21,101 nucleotides of DNA from Bacillota bacterium. GTDB lineage: Bacteria; Bacillota; Clostridia; Christensenellales; SZUA-584. Made by a program: the position numbers and the translations under genes. Of the stretch, positions 6,953 to 14,147 are shown in pieces. How positions within the stretch are numbered: position 1 is the stretch's first letter; every line of letters begins with the position of its first letter. The notes beneath the pieces are model-generated. The model saw nothing but the letters and a program-made list of their open reading frames with translations, did not search any database and was not told where the DNA came from. The stretch covers positions 1 to 21,101 of the forward strand of contig JAEYLC010000006.1 of NCBI GenBank assembly GCA_023461435.1. Direction: 5' to 3'.

Positions 6953-7654
6953 TTGCGTATCTATTATTTACATCACAGCAGCGTTTGCGTGATACACGAG
7001 AAAACGCTGCTGGTATTCGATTATTTTAAATCCGCACGGGACAAGCACATTGAAGACGGGCACTTGAGCCGCGGGGATATCGAGGCGTTTGAGCGCGTTT
7101 ACGTGTTTGCGACGCACTTTCATCACGACCACTTCAATCCGTGCATATATGACTGGGCGTCGCCCAAGGTGAAATATCTCCTTGACAGCACGATAAAAGA
7201 AGTGCCGCAAGAGGCGGTGGTATTGAGCCCGGGCGGCACCTACAGTGACGACACGGTTTATGTACGCGAGTTCGGCTCCACTGACTGCGGCGGCAGCTTT
7301 TATGTGAACATCGGCGGGATAAGCCTGTTTCACGCGGGCGACCTCAATGACTGGCACTGGAAGGATGACGGCAACGCGCGTTATTCGCGCGTGATGACCA
7401 AGATGTTTGACCGGGAAATGGCCTATTTAAGAAAGCATGTGGCGCATATCGATTACGCGTTTTTCCCCGTTGACAAACGCATGGGCTCTGATCATGACGC
7501 GGGGGCCAGAAAATTTATTGACATCATGAAGCCCGACGTGCTGGTACCGATTCACTTCGTGACCTTTTCGGATACGGCGGATTTCAGCACAGCGGCGGCG
7601 GGAAGCGGGACAAACGTGCTCAGTGTGACACACAACGGAGAAAGGCTGGTATAA
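6953..7654 (+). CDS. Metallo-beta-lactamase-fold hydrolase (TTG start)
   Basis: 233 residues, cytosolic. The zinc motif HFHHDH is at 55-60 (His55, His57, Asp59, His60), followed by HAGD (His127, Asp130) and the C-terminal VPIHF (His201), so all usual metal ligands of a dinuclear MBL site are present. Starting with MRIYYLHHSSVCV and lacking extra domains, it resembles the small UlaG-like or uncharacterised MBL hydrolases more than glyoxalase II, which has an added helical domain. The start is TTG with GGTGAG at 6942-6947; the upstream promoter box ends at 6930 and supports it. It is followed two bases later by a VOC-family gene, with which it is surely co-transcribed. The substrate is unknown. 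Confidence 0.85.
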   Translation: MRIYYLHHSSVCVIHEKTLLVFDYFKSARDKHIEDGHLSRGDIEAFERVYVFATHFHHDHFNPCIYDWASPKVKYLLDSTIKEVPQEAVVLSPGGTYSDDTVYVREFGSTDCGGSFYVNIGGISLFHAGDLNDWHWKDDGNARYSRVMTKMFDREMAYLRKHVAHIDYAFFPVDKRMGSDHDAGARKFIDIMKPDVLVPIHFVTFSDTADFSTAAAGSGTNVLSVTHNGERLV

Positions 7655-7656
7655 AC

Positions 7657-8025
7657 ATGACTTTTACTATAGATCACGCGAATATCAACGTGAAGGATAT
7701 TGAGACGAGCGTCCGTTTTTACGGTGAGGCGCTCGGCTTGAAGGAGGTGCGCAGAATCACCGGTGAAGACGGCTCGTTCGTGATCGTCTTTTTGAGCGAT
7801 GGCAGCACGGGTTTTCGCCTGGAGCTGACCTGGCTGCGCGATAAGGAGGGCCCGTATAACCTCGGAGACAACGAGAGCCACATCTGCTTTGCGGCGGACG
7901 ACTTCGACGCGGCGTATGCGCATCATAAAAAGATGGGCATCATATGCTATGAGAACGTCGGTATGGGCGTCTATTTTATATGTGACCCCGACGGCTACTG
8001 GCAGGAGATCAAAAGGCGCAGGTAA
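7657..8025 (+). CDS. Glyoxalase/VOC-superfamily protein, lactoylglutathione-lyase-like
   Basis: 122 residues, a complete two-module vicinal-oxygen-chelate protein. It starts MTFTIDHANINVKD and ends with the typical CDPDGYWQEI. The four metal-ligand positions of glyoxalase I are filled: His7, Glu56 (FRLELT), His75 (ESHICF) and Glu117 (WQEI). It is therefore likely an active metalloenzyme of the methylglyoxal-lyase kind, although Clostridia often lack glutathione and the thiol partner is unknown. GGAGAAAGG at 7638-7646 serves as ribosome site, and the gene begins two bases after the MBL-fold gene. Other VOC roles (fosfomycin resistance, epimerase) are less likely from the motifs but not excluded. 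Confidence 0.85.
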   Translation: MTFTIDHANINVKDIETSVRFYGEALGLKEVRRITGEDGSFVIVFLSDGSTGFRLELTWLRDKEGPYNLGDNESHICFAADDFDAAYAHHKKMGIICYENVGMGVYFICDPDGYWQEIKRRR

Positions 8026-8045
8026 ACGAATCACAATAATCGGCA

Positions 8046-8075
8046 TTGCCTGTATTTGCAAAACCGTGATATAAT
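8046..8075 (+). promoter_or_regulatory. SigA-type promoter for the radical SAM operon
   Basis: TTGCCT (8046-8051), an 18-base spacer and a perfect TATAAT (8070-8075), 37 bases before the start codon of the radical SAM gene. It likely drives the radical SAM, DUF2344 and rng genes. Confidence 0.75.
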
Positions 8076-8112
8076 GGTCAATGGTGACAATAGACGACGA
8101 TAAGGACACTGC

Positions 8113-9948
8113 ATGATCGATACGAAAAAGCTTGAAAGATTGCTCCCGACCGTCAGCAAGCCGGCCCGTTATACGGGCGGAGAGCTTGGCGAGGCAGTGA
8201 AGCAGATAAACAGCGCGACGGTGCGCTTTGCGTTTTGTTTTCCGGATGTGTATGAGGTGGGGATGTCGCACCTTGGAACCAGCATACTCTATCATCTGAC
8301 TAACAGTATGGATAACGTATATGCGGAGCGGTGCTTTGCGCCCTGGCCCGATATGGAATCGGCATTGAGTCAGGCAGAGCTGCCGCTCTATTCGCTTGAA
8401 ACAAAGACGGCGCTGTGCGATTTTGACATTGTGGGCTTCAGCCTTGGCTATGAGATGTGCTATACAAACATGCTGGCCATGCTCGATCTCGGGCGCATAC
8501 CCCTTTATTCCAAAGACAGAAAAGATACCGACCCGGTTGTGATTGCGGGCGGGGGATGTGTTTACAGCCCCGAGCCGGTCGCCGATTTTATCGATCTGTT
8601 TGTGGTGGGCGAAGGCGAAGAGGTGCTCGCCGAGCTTATAGATCTATACAGGACGTGTAAGAAGAAAAGCGCCAGGCGCGGTGCGTTTTTAGCGCAAGCG
8701 GCACACATAGAGGGCATCTATGTGCCGACGCTCTATGACATAGACTATAACGCGGATGGCACGGTGAAAAGCATAGCCGCGAAAGACGGCGCGCCGTTGC
8801 CGGTTAAAAAGCGGATACTCAGCGATTTTGATGCCGGGTATTACCCTGGGCAGCCTATCGTGCCTTACCTGGGCGTGATCCACGACCGCGTCACGGTGGA
8901 GGTTATGCGCGGCTGCACGCGCGGCTGCCGGTTCTGTCAGGCCGGGTTCGTGTACCGCCCCGTTCGCGAAAGAGACGCGGACACGCTGATACGGCAGGCC
9001 AAAGCCTGCATCGAAAAGACAGGGCATGAGGAGGTGTCTCTCTGCTCGCTGTCCACCGGCGATTATTCGCAGGTGGCGCGGCTTGTTTGCGTACTGTCGG
9101 ACGAATTAAGCGGCTCGGGCGTATCGCTTGCGGTGCCGTCATTGCGCATCGATTCATATGAGGGTGAGTACGCGCAGAAGCTCAAAGAAGTGCGCAACAC
9201 GGGGCTCACGTTCGCGCCCGAGGCGGGCACGCAAAGGCTGCGCGATATCATCAATAAAAACATCACCGAGAACGATATATTCTCGGCTGTGAAGGACGCG
9301 TTTGAATCGGGTGCCAACGGCGTCAAGCTGTATTTCATGATGGGGCTGCCCGGTGAAACGATGGAGGATGTGCTGGGCATTGCGGACTTGGCCGCGCGCA
9401 TACGAAACATCTATTACGAGGTGCCCAAGGAGCGGCGCGGCGGCGGGTTCAAGCTCACGGTGAGCGTATCGTGCTTTGTTCCCAAGCCCCACACGCCGTT
9501 TCAGTGGGTGGCGCAGGATGATATCGCCGTATTTGAAGACAAGCAGCGGAAGCTGAGGGACGCGCTCAGAAGCGTCAAGGGCGTCAAATTCAACTGGCAT
9601 GACGCGAGGCTCAGTATGCTCGAAGCGGTGTTCTCACGCGGCGACAGACGGCTCTCAGCCGTTCTCGTGAACGCTTATACCGCGGGCTGCCGGTTCGACA
9701 GCTGGAAAGAGCTTTTTGATTTTGATAAATGGCTAGGTGCTTTTGAGCAGGCCGGGGTTGATCCTGCTTTTTACGCGGCGCGTGAACGCGGCAAGGATGA
9801 AACGTTGCCCTGGGAGATGATCAGCTCAGGTGTGAGCAAGGCGTATCTCTGGGAAGAGAACCTGCGCGCACAGGCCGCGGGCACGACGGCGGACTGCCGT
9901 CATGGCTGCACAGGCTGCGGGCTTAAGGAAGCGGGGCTGTGCGTATGA
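8113..9948 (+). CDS. TIGR03960-type B12-binding-domain-like radical SAM protein
   Basis: 611 residues. The N-terminal ~230 residues match the B12-binding-like part of this family (FAFCFPDVYEVGMSHLGTSILYH). The radical SAM core follows, with the cluster motif CTRGCRFC giving Cys268, Cys272 and Cys275 (Cx3Cx2C). Later motifs include LPSLRIDSY and TFAPEAGTQRLRD. The C-terminus carries another cysteine group, Cys595-x3-Cys599-x2-Cys602 with Cys610, possibly a second cluster or a metal site. AAGGA at 8102-8106 precedes ATG 8113. The gene overlaps the DUF2344 gene, and the family is usually found with it and rng. The pair is widespread in Clostridia. The reaction is not established to my knowledge; RNA or ribosome modification is a guess from the neighbourhood. 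Confidence 0.88.
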   Translation: MIDTKKLERLLPTVSKPARYTGGELGEAVKQINSATVRFAFCFPDVYEVGMSHLGTSILYHLTNSMDNVYAERCFAPWPDMESALSQAELPLYSLETKTALCDFDIVGFSLGYEMCYTNMLAMLDLGRIPLYSKDRKDTDPVVIAGGGCVYSPEPVADFIDLFVVGEGEEVLAELIDLYRTCKKKSARRGAFLAQAAHIEGIYVPTLYDIDYNADGTVKSIAAKDGAPLPVKKRILSDFDAGYYPGQPIVPYLGVIHDRVTVEVMRGCTRGCRFCQAGFVYRPVRERDADTLIRQAKACIEKTGHEEVSLCSLSTGDYSQVARLVCVLSDELSGSGVSLAVPSLRIDSYEGEYAQKLKEVRNTGLTFAPEAGTQRLRDIINKNITENDIFSAVKDAFESGANGVKLYFMMGLPGETMEDVLGIADLAARIRNIYYEVPKERRGGGFKLTVSVSCFVPKPHTPFQWVAQDDIAVFEDKQRKLRDALRSVKGVKFNWHDARLSMLEAVFSRGDRRLSAVLVNAYTAGCRFDSWKELFDFDKWLGAFEQAGVDPAFYAARERGKDETLPWEMISSGVSKAYLWEENLRAQAAGTTADCRHGCTGCGLKEAGLCV

Positions 9949-10613
9949 GAATGGCTCTCGAATTCGCCAAAACCGGTGCGGCGAGATTTATCTCGCACCT
10001 TGATCTCCAGCGGGCGTTCTCGCGCGCCATCAGGCGCTCCGGGCTGCCCGTGAAGCTCTCGGAGGGGTTTAACCCGCATTATGTGGTGTCTTTCGCTTCG
10101 GCGCTCTCGCTCGGCATGGAGAGCGAATGCGAATGTGTGGAGATGGCGATGGCGCAGGAGGTATCGACCGATGATTTTCTGCGCGCCATGGCGCGCGCGC
10201 TGCCGCCGGGGCTGGTGGCCAAGCGTGCGGCAAAGCTGCGCGAGGGTACGCCCAAGCTCATGGCGGCGCTCAGCGAGGCCGATTATGAGATGCCGGTTGA
10301 GCAAAATCGCGCGGATGATTTTTCGCGCGCTGCCGCAGGTGTGATGGAGCGTGTGGAGATATGGGCCGTAAAAGTATCGGACGGCAAAGAAAAGAGAATC
10401 GATATCCGTCCGATGATCAAAAGTATCACCGTCGAAGACGGTAAGCTTATCATGCGGCTCTCAGCCGCGCAGACCGGCGCATTAAAGCCCGATCTGCTGC
10501 TCGACGAGCTGCAAAAGGAGACGGACGGTTTTGACCGCGCCGTCAAAAGAACGGCTTTGTATGCCGTACAAAACGGCGCGGCCGTGACACTGCTCGATGC
10601 TTTTAAAGGGTGA
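9945..10613 (+). CDS. TIGR03936 / DUF2344 family protein
   Basis: About 222 residues starting MRMALEFAKTGAARFISHLD; the block FISHLDLQRAFSRAIRRSG and the following KLSEGFNPHYVVSFASALS are diagnostic of DUF2344. Its ATG overlaps the TGA of the radical SAM gene (ATGA, 9945-9948), so the two are translationally coupled. A GTG at 9939 in the same frame, with AAGGA at 9925-9929, is an equally possible start and would add two residues. In many bacteria this domain is adjacent or fused to the TIGR03960 radical SAM protein, implying a two-part enzyme. No catalytic motif is obvious. Function is unknown. Confidence 0.87.
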   Translation: MRMALEFAKTGAARFISHLDLQRAFSRAIRRSGLPVKLSEGFNPHYVVSFASALSLGMESECECVEMAMAQEVSTDDFLRAMARALPPGLVAKRAAKLREGTPKLMAALSEADYEMPVEQNRADDFSRAAAGVMERVEIWAVKVSDGKEKRIDIRPMIKSITVEDGKLIMRLSAAQTGALKPDLLLDELQKETDGFDRAVKRTALYAVQNGAAVTLLDAFKG

Positions 10614-10618
10614 ATCAT

Positions 10619-10633
10619 CAGGCTTTTGGCCTG
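10619..10633 (+). other. Short hairpin between DUF2344 and rng genes
   Basis: CAGGC (10619-10623) pairs with GCCTG (10629-10633) around a 5-base loop. A T-run does not follow directly, so it is more likely a processing or attenuation hairpin than a full terminator. Confidence 0.3.
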
Positions 10634-10656
10634 CATAATAAATTTTAAAATATATT

Positions 10657-10660
10657 GGAG
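10657..10660 (+). promoter_or_regulatory. Ribosome binding site fixing the rng start
   Basis: GGAG lies six bases before ATG 10667. An in-frame TTG at 10655 overlaps this site and is therefore not the start. Confidence 0.75.
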
Positions 10661-10666
10661 TTTTTC

Positions 10667-12196
10667 ATGAACAAAAAAATCGTTGCGGATGTCAATGGGT
10701 TAGAGGCGAGGATCGCCCTGCTTGAGGACGATAAGCTGGTTGAGATTCATGTGGAACGCCGAGGGAAAGAGCGTCTTGTGGGCAACATCTACAAGGGGCG
10801 CGTGGCCAATGTGCTGCCCGGTATGCAGGCGGCATTTGTGGACATCGGGCTCGACCGCAACGCTTTTCTCTACGCGGGCGACATACTGGTTGATACCTCG
10901 GATTTCGAGTTCGGCCAGAAATCGGACACAGTGAATTTAAGGCCGACGAAAATTGAAGACATGGTGAAAGAGGGGCAGGAGATACTCGTTCAGGTGTTAA
11001 AGCAACCCGGCGGCACCAAGGGCGCGCGCATCACCACGCATGTGACGCTGCCCGGCCGCATGATGGTGCTGATGCCCACTGTGAACCACGTGGGCGTGTC
11101 GCGGCGCATTGAAGACGAACAGGAGCGCACGCGTCTCAAAGAGATCATGGAAGCTCTTAAGCCCAAGGATATGGGCATCATCGTCCGGACGGCGGCGGTC
11201 GGCAAAGAGACGGAGGATTTTGAGGGCGAGGTCAAGTTTTTAACGCGTCTGTGGCAGCGCATCGTGAGCCGCAGCGACGTGATTAGAGCGCCGCGGCTAC
11301 TGCACGCGGAGGAGTCGCTCGTGTTCCGCACCGTGCGCGATATGTTTACGGCGGATGTGTCCGAGTTTGTGATCAACGACCACGATTATTTCGACAAGGT
11401 GGTGGCCGTAGCGGGCATCATCGCGCCGCATTTGAAGGACAGAGTCAAGCTCTATACAACGGGCGTCAGCATATTCGACGATTACGGCATTCAGGCCCGC
11501 ATCGACAAGGCGCTTGAGAAAAAAGTCTGGATGAAGAACGGCGCGTACATCATCATCGACGAGACCGAGGCGCTGACCGTGATCGACGTCAACACGGGCA
11601 AGTTCGTGGGAGACAATAATCTGCAGGAGACCATACTCGAGGTGAATTGCGAGGCGGCCAAGGAGATCGCGCGGCAGCTTCGCCTGCGGGATATCAGCGG
11701 TATCATCGTGATCGATTTCATCGACATGGAAGTGGAAGGCAACAAATTAAAAGTGGTGGAGGCGCTGGAAACCGCGCTCGCCAAGGACCGCACGAAGACC
11801 AATGTGCTTGGCATCACGGGCCTTGGGCTCATCGAGATGACGCGCAAAAAGGTGCGGCGCAAACTGTCGAGCATCGTGAAGCGCACCTGCCCGTACTGCG
11901 GCGGCAGCGGCCTCGTGGACAACGAGGAGACCACGGCCATGAACCTGCGGCGGCTGATACTGCGGCAGACGACGAATACGGATATCAAGGAATACCTGAT
12001 CGAGGTCAATCCGCTGGTCGCGAAATACATAGAAAGCAAATATGAAACGGATACGCCGATTCTCCCCAAGGTGGACGGTGTGAAGTTCTATATCATGTCG
12101 AGCGAGGCGCTGCATATCGCGGACTATAAGGTCGTGGAGATCGCGTCTCAAAAGGAACGCGAAAAACTGATCGGAAAAGCCAAGGTGTTTTGTTGA
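10667..12196 (+). CDS. rng: Ribonuclease G/E family endoribonuclease
   Basis: 509 residues, RNase G size, without the long C-terminal scaffold of E. coli RNase E. An S1-type RNA-binding domain at about 36-115 (VGNIYKGRVANVLPGMQAA) is followed by the catalytic region. Asp307 (VIDVNTG) and Asp350 (VIDFIDM) are the magnesium ligands; their 43-residue spacing equals that of Asp303/Asp346 in RNase E. The zinc-link cysteines are Cys408 and Cys411 (CPYC). It processes rRNA 5' ends and starts mRNA decay in the cytoplasm. It belongs to the radical SAM-DUF2344-rng-rplU order common in Clostridia. Its stop codon lies inside the -35 box of the rplU promoter. Confidence 0.95.
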   Translation: MNKKIVADVNGLEARIALLEDDKLVEIHVERRGKERLVGNIYKGRVANVLPGMQAAFVDIGLDRNAFLYAGDILVDTSDFEFGQKSDTVNLRPTKIEDMVKEGQEILVQVLKQPGGTKGARITTHVTLPGRMMVLMPTVNHVGVSRRIEDEQERTRLKEIMEALKPKDMGIIVRTAAVGKETEDFEGEVKFLTRLWQRIVSRSDVIRAPRLLHAEESLVFRTVRDMFTADVSEFVINDHDYFDKVVAVAGIIAPHLKDRVKLYTTGVSIFDDYGIQARIDKALEKKVWMKNGAYIIIDETEALTVIDVNTGKFVGDNNLQETILEVNCEAAKEIARQLRLRDISGIIVIDFIDMEVEGNKLKVVEALETALAKDRTKTNVLGITGLGLIEMTRKKVRRKLSSIVKRTCPYCGGSGLVDNEETTAMNLRRLILRQTTNTDIKEYLIEVNPLVAKYIESKYETDTPILPKVDGVKFYIMSSEALHIADYKVVEIASQKEREKLIGKAKVFC

Positions 12197-12221
12197 CAGT
12201 TTTATGCGGATATGATATGAT
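12193..12221 (+). promoter_or_regulatory. Strong SigA promoter for rplU-rpmA
   Basis: TTGACA (12193-12198), a 17-base spacer and TATGAT (12216-12221): nearly perfect consensus. The -35 box overlaps the TGA stop of rng (12194-12196). It gives rplU and rpmA their own strong expression, independent of the upstream operon. Confidence 0.87.
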
Positions 12222-12227
12222 CCTTAA

Positions 12228-12311
12228 CTGAGCCGCACGGAAATGGTGCTTAAATTCGGTTGTTGGGATTCCCGAAGCTGATACCATCACGGCGAGACTG
12301 GGAAGAGGAGG
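12228..12311 (+). promoter_or_regulatory. Structured 5' leader of rplU, L21-leader-like
   Basis: Between the promoter and rplU lie ~90 transcribed bases that fold into one long nested hairpin: GCCG/CGGC (12232-12235 with 12290-12293), ATGGT/ACCAT (12243-12247 with 12283-12287) and TTCGG/CCGAA (12255-12259 with 12272-12276). The position, size and GCCGCACGGAAATGG text resemble the L21 leader known from Firmicutes, thought to mediate feedback by L21. The ribosome site AGGAGG (12306-12311) lies just downstream of the fold. The family assignment is from memory and needs a covariance search. Confidence 0.65.
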
Positions 12312-12319
12312 TAAGCAGC

Positions 12320-12667
12320 ATGTACGCAATTTTTGAGACGGGCGGCAAGCAGTATAAAGCGGCCAAAGGTGACGTTGTGTTTGTGGAAAAGCTTGGGCTG
12401 GACCCCGGTAAACAGGTCAGCTTTGATGCGCTGGTGGTCGCCGACGGCGACAAGATCCAGATCGGCACACCCATTGTCAAGGGCGTGAAGGTAAAGGCCA
12501 AGGTGATAGATCATGGCAAAGAGAAAAAGGTTTTAACCTTTAAGTATAAGCCGAAGAGAAACGAGCGCAAGAAACAGGGCCACAGGCAGCCGTATACAAA
12601 GATTCAGATTACGGGCATAGCCACGGCCAAGGAAAAAGAAGAAGCAACGGAAGCGGCAGCCGAATAA
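12320..12667 (+). CDS. rplU: 50S ribosomal protein L21
   Basis: bL21, 115 residues, a 23S rRNA-binding protein of the large subunit. MYAIFETGGKQYKAAKGD at the start, KVLTFKYKPKRNERKKQGHRQ (cut here) and QPYTKIQITGI are family-diagnostic. It has a short acidic tail (KEKEEATEAAAE) beyond the usual ~102-residue end. The ATG follows AGGAGG at 12306-12311; an open frame continues upstream to 12260 but crosses the folded leader and lacks a start signal. rpmA follows after 32 bases. In most Firmicutes prp (ysxB) sits between the two; it is missing here. Confidence 0.97.
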   Translation: MYAIFETGGKQYKAAKGDVVFVEKLGLDPGKQVSFDALVVADGDKIQIGTPIVKGVKVKAKVIDHGKEKKVLTFKYKPKRNERKKQGHRQPYTKIQITGIATAKEKEEATEAAAE

Positions 12668-12699
12668 GTAATCCCTAATGGAAAGCGAGGTGCATTTGA

Positions 12700-12954
12700 A
12701 TGGCACATAAAAAGGGAGTCGGTAGTTCCAGAAACGGCAGAGACTCAGAAAGCAAGCGGCTCGGCGTGAAACGCGGCGACGGCCAGTTTGTGCTTGCAGG
12801 CAATATCCTTGTGCGCCAGCGGGGAACGAAATTCTATCCGGGCAACAACGTGGATATCGGCGGCGACGACACACTGTTCTCTCTGGTTGACGGCAACGTT
12901 AAATTCGAGCGCAAGGGCCGCGATAAAAAGCAGGTCAGCGTATATCCGAACTAA
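12700..12954 (+). CDS. rpmA: 50S ribosomal protein L27 without N-terminal extension
   Basis: bL27, 84 residues, near the peptidyl-transferase centre, where its N-terminus reaches the tRNA ends. It begins directly MAHKKGVGSSRNGRDS. Bacillus and Staphylococcus L27 start with about nine extra residues ending in FF, which the cysteine protease Prp must remove. Here the codon just before the ATG is TGA (12697-12699), so no extension can be encoded. GAGGTG around 12687-12692 is the ribosome site. The family core GQFVLAGNILVRQRGTKFYPG is intact. It is followed by a strong terminator, and obg, its usual neighbour, is not in the window. Confidence 0.97.
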   Translation: MAHKKGVGSSRNGRDSESKRLGVKRGDGQFVLAGNILVRQRGTKFYPGNNVDIGGDDTLFSLVDGNVKFERKGRDKKQVSVYPN

Positions 12955-12973
12955 CACATAAGCGGTTTGTTTG

Positions 12974-13004
12974 ACAGGCTTTGCGTGAAGCAAGGCCTGT
13001 TTTT
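12974..13004 (+). terminator. Rho-independent terminator after rpmA
   Basis: An 11-bp stem, ACAGGCTTTGC (12974-12984) with GCAAGGCCTGT (12990-13000) including one G-U pair, a 5-base loop and a run of five T. It ends the rplU-rpmA transcript. Confidence 0.92.
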
Positions 13005-13021
13005 CATATGAATGAATCTGC

Positions 13022-13051
13022 ATGACAAAACACGCGCGGCGGTGCTATAAT
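13022..13051 (+). promoter_or_regulatory. SigA-type promoter for the DAHP synthase gene
   Basis: ATGACA (13022-13027), an 18-base spacer and a perfect TATAAT (13046-13051). The -10 box overlaps an in-frame ATG at 13050, which rules out that codon as the translation start. The leader would be ~45 bases, with no visible T-box or attenuator. Confidence 0.75.
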
Positions 13052-13092
13052 GTGTCATACTGTGCGGCAACATAACAATATGCCGCGGTCAA

Positions 13093-13101
13093 GAGGAAAG
13101 G
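13093..13101 (+). promoter_or_regulatory. Ribosome binding site fixing the aroG start
   Basis: GAGGAAAGG lies two bases before ATG 13104, with its GAGG core seven bases from it, and supports MNIQRIKQ as the N-terminus. Confidence 0.65.
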
Positions 13102-13103
13102 CA

Positions 13104-14132
13104 ATGAACATACAGCGAATCAAACAAATACCGACACCAGAGCAGATCGTGGAGGAGATCCCGTTTCCGGCGCATTTGAAAGCGATCAAGCAGCGGCGCG
13201 ACGACGACATCAAACGAATATTTGAGGGCAAGGACAGCCGTTTTCTGCTCGTGATCGGCCCGTGCAGTGCCGACAGTGAGGATTCGGTGTGCGATTATAT
13301 CGCGCGCCTTGCCAAGGTGCAGGAAAAGGTGAAGGAGCGCATCATCATCATTCCGCGCATTTATACCAACAAACCCCGCACAACGGGCGAAGGCTACAAG
13401 GGCATGGTGCATCAGCCCGACCCGACCAAGGAGACGGACCTTTTTGAGGGCGTCAAGGCGATCCGTCGTCTGCACATCAAGGCGCTCAGCGAATTCCACA
13501 TGCCCGCGGCCGATGAGATGCTTTATCCCGAGAACTACGCGTATCTCGCCGATGTGCTCGCTTACAACGCGGTGGGCGCGCGCAGCGTGGAAAACCAGCA
13601 GCACCGGCTCACCGCGAGCGGCGTGAACACGCCCGTCGGCATGAAAAACCCGACCAGCGGCGATCTTTCCGTGATGCTCAACTCGATCAAGGCGGCGCAG
13701 ATGGCGCATACGTTTATATACAACGGCTGGGAGGTCAAGACGGCAGGCAACCCGTATGCCCACGCGATACTGCGCGGCGCGGTGACGTCGGACGGGCGCA
13801 GCATACCGAATTACCACTTTGAAGACCTCTATCTGTTCGCCAAGGCGTATATGGACATGCGGCTGCAAAACCCCGCGATCATCATCGACACGAACCATGC
13901 GAACTCGATGAAGCGTTTTTACGAACAGCCGAGAATCGCGCGCGAGGTGCTGATGAGTCGGCAGTACGAACCGATGCTCAAAAGCATCATCAAAGGGCTC
14001 ATGATCGAAAGCTATATCGAGGAAGGCAATCAGGCGATCGGCGAAAATGTCTACGGGAAATCCATCACAGACGCGTGTCTCGGGTGGGACGATACGGACA
14101 GGCTCGTGACCTACATCGCCGAGAACATATAA
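13104..14132 (+). CDS. aroG: 3-deoxy-7-phosphoheptulonate (DAHP) synthase, class I AroG type
   Basis: 342 residues, close to the 350 of E. coli AroG. It condenses phosphoenolpyruvate with erythrose 4-phosphate, the first step of the shikimate pathway. Metal ligands match the family: Cys54 (IGPCSADSED), His in DTNHANSMKR, Glu in LMIESYIEEGNQ and Asp in CLGWDDTD. PRIYTNKPRTTGEGYKG at 84-100 holds the phosphoenolpyruvate-binding Lys/Arg residues, and VGARSVENQQHR is the substrate segment. The close match to enterobacterial AroG/F/H, including the N-terminal region, suggests feedback inhibition by an aromatic amino acid, but which one cannot be told. This type differs from the AroA(Q)/AroH-like enzymes of Bacillus. 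It has its own promoter and is followed 15 bases later by the DNA glycosylase gene. Confidence 0.95.
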   Translation: MNIQRIKQIPTPEQIVEEIPFPAHLKAIKQRRDDDIKRIFEGKDSRFLLVIGPCSADSEDSVCDYIARLAKVQEKVKERIIIIPRIYTNKPRTTGEGYKGMVHQPDPTKETDLFEGVKAIRRLHIKALSEFHMPAADEMLYPENYAYLADVLAYNAVGARSVENQQHRLTASGVNTPVGMKNPTSGDLSVMLNSIKAAQMAHTFIYNGWEVKTAGNPYAHAILRGAVTSDGRSIPNYHFEDLYLFAKAYMDMRLQNPAIIIDTNHANSMKRFYEQPRIAREVLMSRQYEPMLKSIIKGLMIESYIEEGNQAIGENVYGKSITDACLGWDDTDRLVTYIAENI

Positions 14133-14147
14133 GCAGGGACATCATTC

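Noticed and set aside
12260..12319. Open frame extending L21 upstream.
   Set aside because: It runs through the folded leader and lacks a ribosome site; L21 proteins start at MYAI.
13050..13103. Upstream in-frame ATG for the DAHP synthase.
   Set aside because: It lies within the -10 box TATAAT and would not be transcribed; the ribosome site points to 13104.
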